A stretch of 64,000 bases of DNA from JAXMEQ01 sp046348225 (lineage in GTDB: Bacteria > Pseudomonadota > Gammaproteobacteria > Burkholderiales > Burkholderiaceae_C), in assembly GCA_046348225.1 (NCBI GenBank), contig JAXMEQ010000007.1, positions 1 through 64,000 of the forward strand. The letters run 5' to 3'. The position numbers and the translations under genes were made by a program. The notes beneath the pieces were generated by a model that was not told the origin of the DNA, searched no databases, and saw nothing but the letters and a program-made list of their open reading frames with translations. Positions 1-8,694 of this stretch are shown in pieces; position 1 is the stretch's first letter, and every line of letters starts with the position of its first letter.

Positions 1-3000
1 GCACACTGACCAACAACGTGGCGGTGGGCAGCACGACCGTCGGCGCGCTGGCCGACGTCAGTGTCACCCTGGCGGTGCCATCCAGCGGCACAGCGGGTGC
101 CACGGTAACTGGCACGGTAACCTTTACCAACAATGGCCCGTCACAGGCCGACAACGTCACGCGGACCCTGGTTTTGTCCGGTGGGACCCTGACAGCGGTG
201 TCGGGCACAGGGACCATCGTGGCCGGCAGCGTGACGGCGACCTTCAATACCAGCAGCATGGCGGCGGGTAGCAGCGTGAGCTTCACCTTCACCTACGTGC
301 TGCCCAGCTCAGGGACAGTCAGCCTAACCAGCACCATCACCACCACCACGGCCGATTCAACGGTTTCCAACAATGTCTCGACTGCGACCACCGCAGTTGG
401 AAGCCAGCCAGACGTGAGCGTGAGCTTGAGCTTGCCAAGTACGGCAAGTGCGAATTCAACCGTTTCCGGCACCGTCACGTTCTTCAACCTGGGCAATGGG
501 CAGGCAGACAACGTGACTCGCACCGTCTTCCTGTCAAAGGGAACACTGACCGCAGTTGCTACTGGCGGTACGGTGCAGTCGGGAAGCGTCACGTTGACAT
601 TCAATGTCGCAAGCATGGCTGCCGGCACGAGCGCAAGCTTCACATTCAGCTATGTGGTTGGGACAACTGGCAACGTGAGCGCAACGGCCAGCATCGCCAC
701 AAGCACAACAGAGACAGTCACGACCAACAACGTTGCAACGGCGATTACGACCATCGGGACTTCGCCGCCAGATCTGTCCGTGAGCGTATCCGTCGGCACC
801 GGACTGCTGGTGGCGGGCAGCAACACGGTCTCGATCACCGTCACCAACCTGTCGGGCATGCCAACGACCGGCACGCTGCTGGTTACCTTGGCTGGTACCA
901 CGCAGGCGTTCACCGTCACGTCGTTGTTGTCGGCCGGCCAGAACCAGGTGTTCCAGGCCAACCTCAGCGTTGGGTTGCTGACAACAAACGGGCAGACAAT
1001 TTCTGCGGCTGTTACGGCCACGTCTGGTGTCGACACGAACCTGGCGAACAACACGACGACGGTTGTCTTTAACGTTGGAGCGACGCTGCGCGGCGTGGCT
1101 TGGCTGGATTTGAACAAGGATCGAGTGTTCAACAGCGCAGAGCCGCCGTTGTCGGGCCTGTTGGTCAAGGTCTTCAAGGGAGCGGGCACATCGCCTGTCA
1201 AGACCGCTGTGACCTCGTCTACGGGCTCCTATGTTGTTCTGGGTCTTCAGCCTGGAAATGACTACAAGGTGAGTTTCTATAACTGCGTCAATACATCTGA
1301 CGAGGCATCCTGCACGTCAGTTAGTACAACGCCACAAAACATGACTGGTACCACGGCCGGAGGCCAGGCTTCCACGGGTACTACTACCGTCGTGACCACG
1401 CCGGCCGGCACAACAGTGGGCCAGGCCATCGAAACCATCACGCTGTACGCGGGCGACAACACCGTTGACCAGAACCTGCCGCTGGATCCGAGTGGATTCC
1501 TCTACGACTCTGCCACCCGTCAACGGATCACTGTTCCTGCAGACGTCAGGCTTTGCGGGCCTGCCGGATTCGTGTCTGCCAATGTGATCGGTGGCGGCGT
1601 TGTCGGGCAGTGTGTCCAGCGCACTTTCGTCGGTGGGTACTACGAATTCTTCTTCTCGGGCGCGACGCCACCGCCGAACGGGATCTATACCCTGAGCGTG
1701 GTGTCTGCATCCGGCTACCTGACGACGGCCGCACTTCTTGGCGGTGTGACGCAGCCCAATGTCATCGGTGGCGCAACGGTGGCTTCGTACGATGGTGCTG
1801 CCTTGCTTCCCGCACGGATTGCCTTCATGCAGCAGGACAACGTGTCTGGCGATGCGACCCGCAATGGTGTGCCGCAGCAACTCAACACCAGCGGTGTACC
1901 CGGTGCGACCGCCGCTGCAGCGACGCCTGGAACGCAATATGCGCTCACCTTCACGTTCAACTTTGACGTGGGTGGCGGGCTGCGTGAGGTGTTCAACAAC
2001 AACATTCCGCTGGACCGGGTAACCGGCGCTGGTGGGGGACCCGCATCCACCACCACGTTTGATATCTCGATCGCCAAGTCCGGTCCGGCCATCATGATGG
2101 CTGGTGGGACGGGCACGTACACGATTGTGGTAACCAACCCGGGGCCGACCGCAGCGGCCAATGCAACCGTGACAGACAACATGCCAGCGGGCCTTACGTT
2201 GTTGAGTGCGACCGTACAGCCAGCCAATGCCCTGGCGCTGACAGTCGCGCCGACCGGATTGGTTGCCACGACACCAAGCCTTGGTGTGGGCTTCACCACC
2301 CTGACCCTGGTGGTGCGCGCAGACGCGTCAGCGGCGGGTACAACCGTCACCAACGTCGCGAGTGTGGCGACAACGACAACCGAGTCCACGACCGCGAACA
2401 ATTCAGCATCCGCCACGACCCAGATCCAGGGTCTGGATCTGGCCATTGCCAAGCGCGGGCCAACGAGCCTTGCGGCAGGTGCCACTGCCAGCTACGTCCT
2501 GACCATAACCAATTCCGGCCCGAGTACGGCAGCCAACGTGACGGTGACCGATGTCATGCCAGCGGGTCTCAGTCTCGTCTCGGCCTCAGTGGTTTCCGGC
2601 AGCTTCACGCTTGCGACATCGGCCTCCCAGCTGGTTGCAACGGCACCCACCATGCCGGCTGGCACAGCAGTGATCTCGCTGACGGTCAACGTGGGTGACG
2701 CGGTGGTCGGTACCGTAACCAACGTCGCCAGGGTGACCAGTACGACGGGCGACATACAGCCTTCCAACAATACCGCCACAGCGACATCGGCGGTGCTTGG
2801 CGCGGATATCGGGATCCTCAAGTTCGGATCGCCGAGCATCACGGCGGCAGGCACGGCGACCTATACACTGGTGCTGTTCAACAATGGGGCAAGCTCGGCG
2901 GGTAACGTGACCGTGACTGACGTCATGCCTGTGGGCCTGACGCTTGTCAAGGCGGAAGCCAGCAGCGCCAGCGTCAGTCTGGCCGTGACGCCGCAGCAAC

Positions 3001-4052
3001 TCGTTGCGACGGCACCCGCCATCCGGATGGGTACTACCGTGACCCTGACATTGACCGTGCAGGTGGACTACACCGCCACCGGAACCATCACGAACATAGC
3101 CAACATCACGAGCACGACGCCCGACCCGACACCGACCAACAACATTGGTTCCGCGACCTCTGTTGTCAAGGAAGTAGAACCCGGCGTGATCCTGGTGAAC
3201 AAGACCGGCAACAAGACCGTGGCGGAGGTGGGCGACTCGGTTCAGTACACCATCCGCATGCGCAATACGGTGGCGGTGCCGGTGGCGCGCATCCAGCTGG
3301 AAGATTTGCTGCCGGCAGGCTTCCGCTACATTCCGGGCACCTCACGCCTGAACGGCACGGCGACGGCCGACCCCGCCGGCGGCATCGGCCGCCAGCTGGT
3401 GTATGACGTCGGCACCATCCCCGGGGGCGCGGTCTTCGAGCTCACCTACTTTGTGCGCCTGGGCGTGGGCTCACAGCAAGGCGACGGCATCAACCGGGCG
3501 ACAGCCATCTTCCCGGGTGCCCGCGGCACGCCGGTGCGCTCGAATACCGCCTTGTTCAAGGTCAACGTCCAGGGCGGGGTGTTCAGCAACGAAGGGTGTA
3601 TCGTTGGCAAGGTCTATATGGACTGCGACGGCAACAGTGCCCAGAACAACGACGGCGGCTCGCGCGAACTGGGCATTCCGGGTGTGCGTCTTGTCATGCT
3701 TGACGGAAGCTTTATCGTGACGGACAACGAAGGCAAGTACAGCCTGTGTGGTGTGAAGCCGCAAACCCACGTGATCAAGGTGGACCGTTCCACCCTGCCG
3801 CGTGGGGCCCGACTGTTGCCGTCGAGCAACCGGAATGCCGGCGTGGGCGACAGCATTTTTGTGGAAATGAAGGGCGGCGAACTGCACCGTGCCGACTTCA
3901 TTGAAGGCTCCTGCAGCCCTGAAGTGCTTGAACAGGTCAAGGCCCGCCGTGCGCAGGGTGGCGTCAATCTGCCGGAGCCGGACCGGCTGCTGCCGCCCCA
4001 AACGCCAGGCTCCTCTGGCGTGCCCGCACCTGCAGGAGGCGTGTTGCGATGA
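1..4052 (+). CDS. DUF11-repeat surface/secreted protein, 5' end outside the window
   Basis: The reading frame is open from the left edge (codons start at base 3) to a TGA at 4050-4052, so the N-terminus and any signal peptide are missing. About 1350 residues are visible. The protein is built from repeated beta-sandwich modules of the DUF11 / conserved-repeat type; recurring signatures are D-(L/I)-x-(I/V)-x-K followed about 60 residues on by TNxAxVxSTT and NNxATA. A SdrD-B-like module (LRGVAWLDLNKDRVFNSAEP) lies in the first third, and a second cysteine-containing one (VGKVYMDCDGN, YSLCGV) near the C-terminus. Composition is very rich in Thr, Ser, Ala and Val, as in extracellular stalk proteins. 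Its stop overlaps the start of the next gene by 4 bp, so the two are translationally coupled and probably act together at the outer membrane. Substrate or ligand unknown. Confidence 0.85.
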   Translation, partial: TLTNNVAVGSTTVGALADVSVTLAVPSSGTAGATVTGTVTFTNNGPSQADNVTRTLVLSGGTLTAVSGTGTIVAGSVTATFNTSSMAAGSSVSFTFTYVLPSSGTVSLTSTITTTTADSTVSNNVSTATTAVGSQPDVSVSLSLPSTASANSTVSGTVTFFNLGNGQADNVTRTVFLSKGTLTAVATGGTVQSGSVTLTFNVASMAAGTSASFTFSYVVGTTGNVSATASIATSTTETVTTNNVATAITTIGTSPPDLSVSVSVGTGLLVAGSNTVSITVTNLSGMPTTGTLLVTLAGTTQAFTVTSLLSAGQNQVFQANLSVGLLTTNGQTISAAVTATSGVDTNLANNTTTVVFNVGATLRGVAWLDLNKDRVFNSAEPPLSGLLVKVFKGAGTSPVKTAVTSSTGSYVVLGLQPGNDYKVSFYNCVNTSDEASCTSVSTTPQNMTGTTAGGQASTGTTTVVTTPAGTTVGQAIETITLYAGDNTVDQNLPLDPSGFLYDSATRQRITVPADVRLCGPAGFVSANVIGGGVVGQCVQRTFVGGYYEFFFSGATPPPNGIYTLSVVSASGYLTTAALLGGVTQPNVIGGATVASYDGAALLPARIAFMQQDNVSGDATRNGVPQQLNTSGVPGATAAAATPGTQYALTFTFNFDVGGGLREVFNNNIPLDRVTGAGGGPASTTTFDISIAKSGPAIMMAGGTGTYTIVVTNPGPTAAANATVTDNMPAGLTLLSATVQPANALALTVAPTGLVATTPSLGVGFTTLTLVVRADASAAGTTVTNVASVATTTTESTTANNSASATTQIQGLDLAIAKRGPTSLAAGATASYVLTITNSGPSTAANVTVTDVMPAGLSLVSASVVSGSFTLATSASQLVATAPTMPAGTAVISLTVNVGDAVVGTVTNVARVTSTTGDIQPSNNTATATSAVLGADIGILKFGSPSITAAGTATYTLVLFNNGASSAGNVTVTDVMPVGLTLVKAEASSASVSLAVTPQQLVATAPAIRMGTTVTLTLTVQVDYTATGTITNIANITSTTPDPTPTNNIGSATSVVKEVEPGVILVNKTGNKTVAEVGDSVQYTIRMRNTVAVPVARIQLEDLLPAGFRYIPGTSRLNGTATADPAGGIGRQLVYDVGTIPGGAVFELTYFVRLGVGSQQGDGINRATAIFPGARGTPVRSNTALFKVNVQGGVFSNEGCIVGKVYMDCDGNSAQNNDGGSRELGIPGVRLVMLDGSFIVTDNEGKYSLCGVKPQTHVIKVDRSTLPRGARLLPSSNRNAGVGDSIFVEMKGGELHRADFIEGSCSPEVLEQVKARRAQGGVNLPEPDRLLPPQTPGSSGVPAPAGGVLR

Positions 4053-7000
4053 AAAGAGCCACGAAGCCCCCGCACCTGCAGAGCCTGCCCATGGCGCGCC
4101 GTGCGCCGGTCGCGGCGGCGGCGATGGCGTTGCTGCATGGCATCGCAGCCGCCCAGCAGCCGCCTGCGCCCAATACCACCAGCGCCGACGTGCCCGAAGC
4201 ACGCAGCCTGTTCCAGACCGGCGGCCAGGAGAGCATTGGGCCGCGTCCGTTCACCTCGTTCCTGGATCGCCTGTCTTCCCCGGTCGACAAGATTGCGGTC
4301 AAGGTGGCGGGCGACAATCTCGCGGCCGACGGCATTTCCGGGACGGATGTACAGGTTCGCCTGCTGGATCGCGACGGGCAACGCGTGCGTGCCGATGTGG
4401 ACGTCACCATCGAAGTCGATGGTGGTGCGCGGATTCTGCTGCCCGGACGCGCCACTTCCGAAACCGGTGCGAACCGTGGCGATATCGACCGTATCCAGCC
4501 TGGTATTCAGTACACCGTCAAGGACGGCGTACTGCAGTTTCAGCTGATCGCCCCTTACAAGCCCGACACCGTCAACCTGCGGATTTCCGTCAAGGGGGTC
4601 GTTGAAAAGGTCGTTGTGCGCTATATACCGGAACTGCGCGAGATGATCGTTGTGGGCTTGCTGGAAGCCCACCTGCGCTCCGACAAGTTTGACCCCAACC
4701 AGATCGTGCCGGTGCGCGAGAACGACGGCTTTGACAACGAGCTGCGCCAGTTCACCAAGGAATTCAACGGTGGCAGCACCCGTCTGGGCGCGCGCGGGGC
4801 CGTGTACCTGAAAGGCAAGGTCAGTGGCAAATACCTGTTGACGCTGTCCTATGACTCAGAGAAGGACACGCGCAAACGCCTGTTCCAGGACATTGACCCC
4901 AATGCGTTCTACCCTGTCTACGGGGACTCCAGCTATCGTGGTGTGGACGCGCAGAGTTCCGGCAAGCTGTATGTGCGGCTGGACAAGGGACTGAGCTATG
5001 TGATGTACGGCGACTACACCACCGCCGACACCAATCCAGCCCGCTCACTCAGCCAGTACAGCCGGTCTTTGCCAGGTGTGCGCGCCCACTATGAAGAAGG
5101 CAACGTCACGGCCAATGCCTTTGTGGCCCGTCAAGCGCTGACGCAAATCGTCGACGAGTTCCCGGCGCGAGGGGTGTCGGGACCCTACTCGGTATCCCGT
5201 TCCGACGGAGTGGCCGGCAGCGAAAAGATCGAGATCCTGGTGCGCGACCGCAACCAGACCAGCAACATCATCAAGGCCACGACGCTGACGCGTTCACTGG
5301 ACTATGAATTCGAGCCCTTCAACGGCCAGATCCTGTTCCGCGCGCCAGTGCCCAGCGTCGACGACCAGCTCAACCCGGTGTCGATCCGCGTCACCTACGA
5401 GGTGGACCGCGGGGGCAAGTCATTCACCGTTCTGGGCGGCGATGTCCAGCTCAAGATCAGCGACAAACTGTCCGTGGGGGTGGCTGCGGCGAAGGACAAC
5501 AACCCGGACGCACCGTTCCAGGTCGTCGGCGCAAATCTGCACCTCAAGCTCAGCAAGAACACGGAAATCATTGCCGAGATTGCCAAGGCAGACAGCGTGG
5601 TAGGTGGAACCACTGGCAACTTCACCACCAGGAACAGCAACAACTTTGCTGGCGCCGCCGGTCCTGTGTCCGGCAATGCCGCGCGGGTGGAAATCCGGCA
5701 TTCGGACGAAACCCTGCGCGCGCGCGCCTACGCTGCCACGGCGGACAACGGCTTCAACAGCAGTTCCAGCGGCATCACCGGCGGGCGCACGGAGTACGGC
5801 GTCTCGGCGGGGTATCAAGTCAACAAGCGGTTGTCGCTGAACGCAGAAATCCAGCATTCCGAAGATCGCATCTCCGCGTCGAAAAGTGACTCGGCTTCCG
5901 TTGGCGCCGACCTCAAGCTCAGTGACCGCCTGACCATTGGCGCCGGTGCCCGCAAGGCCCAGCAAAGCTCGGTCACCCTGCTGCCGGCTCTTGGCAGCAA
6001 CTGCCTGGGTGTGGGCAGCGGCAGCGGCACCACGCAGGGCTACAACGTGGGTTACGGCATCAACCAGGTCGGCAACCAGCAGATCGACCCGGCCACCGGA
6101 CAACCGGTGGTATGCAACCCGGTGTTGCTGCCGACCGGCCCCGCCACCAGCCTTGACAGCTCTTCCTTGTATGCGCGTGCCACCTGGAAGGCCACCGACA
6201 CAGTATCCGTCAACGGCGAAGTCCAGCGTGAAATGGGGCAGGGCTCCACCACGCTGTACCGCATTGGCGCCGACTGGCAGGTCGCCGACAAAACCCGGCT
6301 GTACGGGCGCTATGAGCATTCCCGCCAGTTCACCGGGGCCTATGGCCTCGGGGTTGGCGAGGCTGCGAGCAATCTGGCCATTGGCATGGACACCCAGTAC
6401 ATGCAGGATGGCACGATCTACAGCGAGTACCGGTTGCGCGACGCGTCGGCCGGCCGCGAAGTCCAGTCTGCGCTGGGGTTGCGCAACGGCTGGCGGGTGG
6501 CGGAGGGGTTGCGCCTCGTGACCAACGTCGAGCGGCTCAACACCAGCAGTGGCGCTGCCACGGCGGCGGGCATTGGCGCCGAATACACCGCCAGCGAGCT
6601 CTGGAAGGGGTCCGGCCGGTTCGAGTGGCGCCAGGATGCGACGAATACCAACTACCTGCTCACGCTGGGGGTGGCGCGCAAGCTGGACCGCAACTGGACG
6701 CTGCTGGGCCGCGATTACCTGAACCTGATCGACCCCAAGGCCGCCGGGCCGAACCGTCGCCAGAACCAGTTGCAGGTCGGGTTTGCCTACCGGCCGGTGG
6801 ACAACAACCAGTTCGACGCGCTCGGCCTCTATGAACGCAAGTCCGAGAACGACCCCGGCGCCGGCGTGCGCACCAGTACCGACATCGTGAGCCTGCGTGC
6901 CAACTATCACCCCACACGGGTGTGGTGGGTCTCTGGCCGATATGCGGCCAAGCGCGTCAACGAACTGCTGTTGGGGACGATCAGCGACAGCTACCACGCC

Positions 7001-7318
7001 CAGCTGTTCGGCACGCGCGTGACTTACGACATCACCAACCGCTGGTCAGTGGGGGTGCTGGGGACCGTGCTGGTGGGCAAGGGCGGCGCCCGCCAGTACG
7101 CGTATGGCGCCGAAGTGGGCTACGTGGTGGTCGACAACCTCTGGGTGACGCTGGGCTACAACTTCCGTGGTTTCAGCGACACAGACCTGACCGGCAGCGA
7201 CTACACCAACCGCGGCTGGGTCCTGGGCGTGCGCTACAAGTTTGACGAAGACTTGTTCCGCAAGAACGACGCCACCGTCAACAAAACGCTCGCCCCCGGA
7301 ACAGCACCCCAGCGGTAA
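4049..7318 (+). CDS. Large outer-membrane beta-barrel protein partnered with the DUF11 protein
   Basis: 1089 residues, ATG overlapping the upstream stop (ATGA). A hydrophobic Ala-rich stretch near residues 15-36 ending AAAQQ looks like a signal peptide, possibly with the internal Met at residue 15 as the true start. Residues about 65-200 look like an Ig/invasin-like beta domain, followed by a helical-looking linker and then a long series of alternating amphipathic strands (about residue 240 to the end) rich in Tyr, Gly and Asn, as expected for an outer-membrane barrel. The last strands (RGWVLGVRYKFDEDLF) are typical of barrel C-termini, with a tail of about 20 residues after them. Two cysteines near residues 651 and 690 bracket a Gly/Asn-rich insertion. 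No TonB box or plug domain was recognised. It could anchor or export the neighbouring repeat protein; that is inference from coupling. Confidence 0.75.
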   Translation: MKRATKPPHLQSLPMARRAPVAAAAMALLHGIAAAQQPPAPNTTSADVPEARSLFQTGGQESIGPRPFTSFLDRLSSPVDKIAVKVAGDNLAADGISGTDVQVRLLDRDGQRVRADVDVTIEVDGGARILLPGRATSETGANRGDIDRIQPGIQYTVKDGVLQFQLIAPYKPDTVNLRISVKGVVEKVVVRYIPELREMIVVGLLEAHLRSDKFDPNQIVPVRENDGFDNELRQFTKEFNGGSTRLGARGAVYLKGKVSGKYLLTLSYDSEKDTRKRLFQDIDPNAFYPVYGDSSYRGVDAQSSGKLYVRLDKGLSYVMYGDYTTADTNPARSLSQYSRSLPGVRAHYEEGNVTANAFVARQALTQIVDEFPARGVSGPYSVSRSDGVAGSEKIEILVRDRNQTSNIIKATTLTRSLDYEFEPFNGQILFRAPVPSVDDQLNPVSIRVTYEVDRGGKSFTVLGGDVQLKISDKLSVGVAAAKDNNPDAPFQVVGANLHLKLSKNTEIIAEIAKADSVVGGTTGNFTTRNSNNFAGAAGPVSGNAARVEIRHSDETLRARAYAATADNGFNSSSSGITGGRTEYGVSAGYQVNKRLSLNAEIQHSEDRISASKSDSASVGADLKLSDRLTIGAGARKAQQSSVTLLPALGSNCLGVGSGSGTTQGYNVGYGINQVGNQQIDPATGQPVVCNPVLLPTGPATSLDSSSLYARATWKATDTVSVNGEVQREMGQGSTTLYRIGADWQVADKTRLYGRYEHSRQFTGAYGLGVGEAASNLAIGMDTQYMQDGTIYSEYRLRDASAGREVQSALGLRNGWRVAEGLRLVTNVERLNTSSGAATAAGIGAEYTASELWKGSGRFEWRQDATNTNYLLTLGVARKLDRNWTLLGRDYLNLIDPKAAGPNRRQNQLQVGFAYRPVDNNQFDALGLYERKSENDPGAGVRTSTDIVSLRANYHPTRVWWVSGRYAAKRVNELLLGTISDSYHAQLFGTRVTYDITNRWSVGVLGTVLVGKGGARQYAYGAEVGYVVVDNLWVTLGYNFRGFSDTDLTGSDYTNRGWVLGVRYKFDEDLFRKNDATVNKTLAPGTAPQR

Positions 7319-7544
7319 CAAGCCGAAGCCTTGCTGCGCCCGGTGAAACAGGTGCATCCAGACGGGTGCGTGCCGCGTATTCACGCAAGGTGACAATTAG
7401 AAGTCACTGTAAATCTTCAGCATAAACTGTTGATTTACATCGATTTTTGATTGAAGATTGTTGCTGGTGTGTCGGGTTGATCCGTGAGACTGTGTATTTC
7501 TGCACACAAATCCCCATGAATTCGCTGCAAAGATGTAACATCTT

Positions 7545-7572
7545 TTTACATCCGACGCCGCCTCTGTAAAAT
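7545..7572 (+). promoter_or_regulatory. Predicted sigma70 promoter of the lipoprotein gene
   Basis: TTTACA (7545-7550) and TAAAAT (7567-7572) are separated by 16 bp and lie 33 bp before the ATG at 7605. The 286-bp gap 7319-7604 is strikingly AT-rich against its surroundings. It also holds an inverted repeat AAAGATG-TAA-CATCTTT at about 7529-7545 next to the -35 box. Confidence 0.5.
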
Positions 7573-7573
7573 T

Positions 7574-7594
7574 GTGTATCAGTTCCAGATACAC
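7574..7594. repeat. Inverted repeat in the lipoprotein 5' leader
   Basis: GTGTATC (7574-7580), 7-nt loop, GATACAC (7588-7594): perfect 7-bp arms just upstream of the purine-rich ribosome binding site (GAAAGAG, about 7598-7604). It may be an operator at the transcription start or a leader hairpin; the sequence does not decide between these. Confidence 0.4.
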
Positions 7595-7604
7595 CCAGAA
7601 AGAG

Positions 7605-8267
7605 ATGCTCGTTCGTATTGCTACTGTCATTGCGGCCCTTGCCCTGACCGGCTGTGCCCAGACCATGGTCCAGTCAGAAGCGCCAGGCCCGGCCGCGCTT
7701 TCGACCGGCCTGGCACCGCAATCGCAGCGCATCACCGACATGCGCATCGCGGCCGACCGCAAGACGATGGACGCGATCCAGAGCCGCCTGCGTCGCCTCA
7801 ATGAAGAGGGCGTGCCCCAGAACAGCTACCCCCTGGCCAAAGCGCAGTGCTGGCTCGATACCGCCTGGAGCCAGTACCACGAGAACGACCGTACCGGCTA
7901 CATCGAAGAGTCGCTGGCCGAATCGCTCAAGATTGTGCAGGCGCTGGAAGCCGACAAAACAGTCAAGGTGGGCTACGACACACCGCTGGTGGCCCGCAGC
8001 ACCCGGCTGCGCAACGACCTGTGGGCCCAGCTCAATGCGCTCAAGACGCGCGACGCCACGCTGATCTGCAATGCACGCACGGTGGCGTGCGGCGAAGTCC
8101 GGCTGGTACGCGCTGGCCATGCCGAACAGCAAACCGGCTGGCGCCAGGCGACGCCGCACGTGCAGATGGCGGAAGACGCCGTCCGTCGTGCATCGCTTGA
8201 AGCCGCGAGTTGCAACACGCCCACGGCCTCGGCCGAGCAGCAAACCGGCGCCTCCAGCAAGCAGTAG
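7605..8267 (+). CDS. Predicted lipoprotein (OmpA-associated type N-terminal region)
   Basis: 220 residues. ATG at 7605 is chosen over an upstream TTG because it follows a purine-rich RBS and begins a clear lipoprotein signal: MLVRIATVIAALALTGC, lipobox LTGC with Cys17. The mature part is mainly helical and hydrophilic (RLRRLNEEG, CWLDTAWSQYHENDRTGYIEE). It resembles the N-terminal region seen in some Burkholderiales OmpA-family lipoproteins, but no C-terminal peptidoglycan-binding domain is present here. It ends in a low-complexity Ala/Thr/Ser/Gln tail. It follows the two envelope genes on the same strand but has its own promoter. Function unknown; an envelope role is likely. Confidence 0.75.
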   Translation: MLVRIATVIAALALTGCAQTMVQSEAPGPAALSTGLAPQSQRITDMRIAADRKTMDAIQSRLRRLNEEGVPQNSYPLAKAQCWLDTAWSQYHENDRTGYIEESLAESLKIVQALEADKTVKVGYDTPLVARSTRLRNDLWAQLNALKTRDATLICNARTVACGEVRLVRAGHAEQQTGWRQATPHVQMAEDAVRRASLEAASCNTPTASAEQQTGASSKQ

Positions 8268-8301
8268 CCGCCCGCGTGGTGGGCCTGCGCTGTGGTGACG
8301 T

Positions 8302-8694
8302 TCAGTCCGGCACCACTGCCGTGACCTCAATTTCCACCTTGGCGCGCTCTTCCACCAGCGCGCTGACTTCCACGCAGGTCATGGCCGGAAAGTTGCGTCC
8401 CATCACCTCGCGGTAGGCCTCGCCCAGTTCTTTCAGCCGCGCGATGTACTCCACGCGGTCCACCACGTACCAGGTCATGCGCACCATGTGTTCGGGGCCC
8501 GCGCCGGCCTCGCGCAGCACGGCCGCCACATTGCGCAGGGCCTGTGCGGTCTGGGCGATGAAGTCATCGGTCTCGAACTGTTGTTCTGCGTTCCAGCCGA
8601 TCTGGCCCCCCACAAAAACCATGGTGCCGCGGGCGGCAATGCCGTTGGCGTAGCCGCGCGGGGTGGCCCATCCGGGCGGTTGCAGGAGTTTCAT
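8302..8694 (-). CDS. RidA/YjgF-family enamine/imine deaminase
   Basis: 130 residues, normal length for the RidA family. The family hydrolyses reactive enamines/imines, usually as a trimer in the cytosol. Recognisable pattern: GNGIAARGTMVFVGGQIGW near the N-terminus, then QTAQALRNVAAVLREAGAG and a C-terminal stretch PAMTCVEVSALVEERAKVEIEVTAV. The highly conserved C-terminal Arg of RidA is not obvious, so it is better read as a RidA-like subgroup. Its ATG overlaps the stop of the aryl-CoA ligase by 4 bp, making it the last gene of the catabolic operon. In an aminoaromatic pathway, removal of the amino group as an imine is a fitting job; that is inference. Confidence 0.85.
   Translation of the reverse strand: MKLLQPPGWATPRGYANGIAARGTMVFVGGQIGWNAEQQFETDDFIAQTAQALRNVAAVLREAGAGPEHMVRMTWYVVDRVEYIARLKELGEAYREVMGRNFPAMTCVEVSALVEERAKVEIEVTAVVPD

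Noticed and set aside
5420..6997. A 525-codon open frame on the minus strand opposite the barrel protein
   Set aside because: No recognisable domain, no RBS or neighbours on that strand; composition typical of a GC-rich shadow frame.
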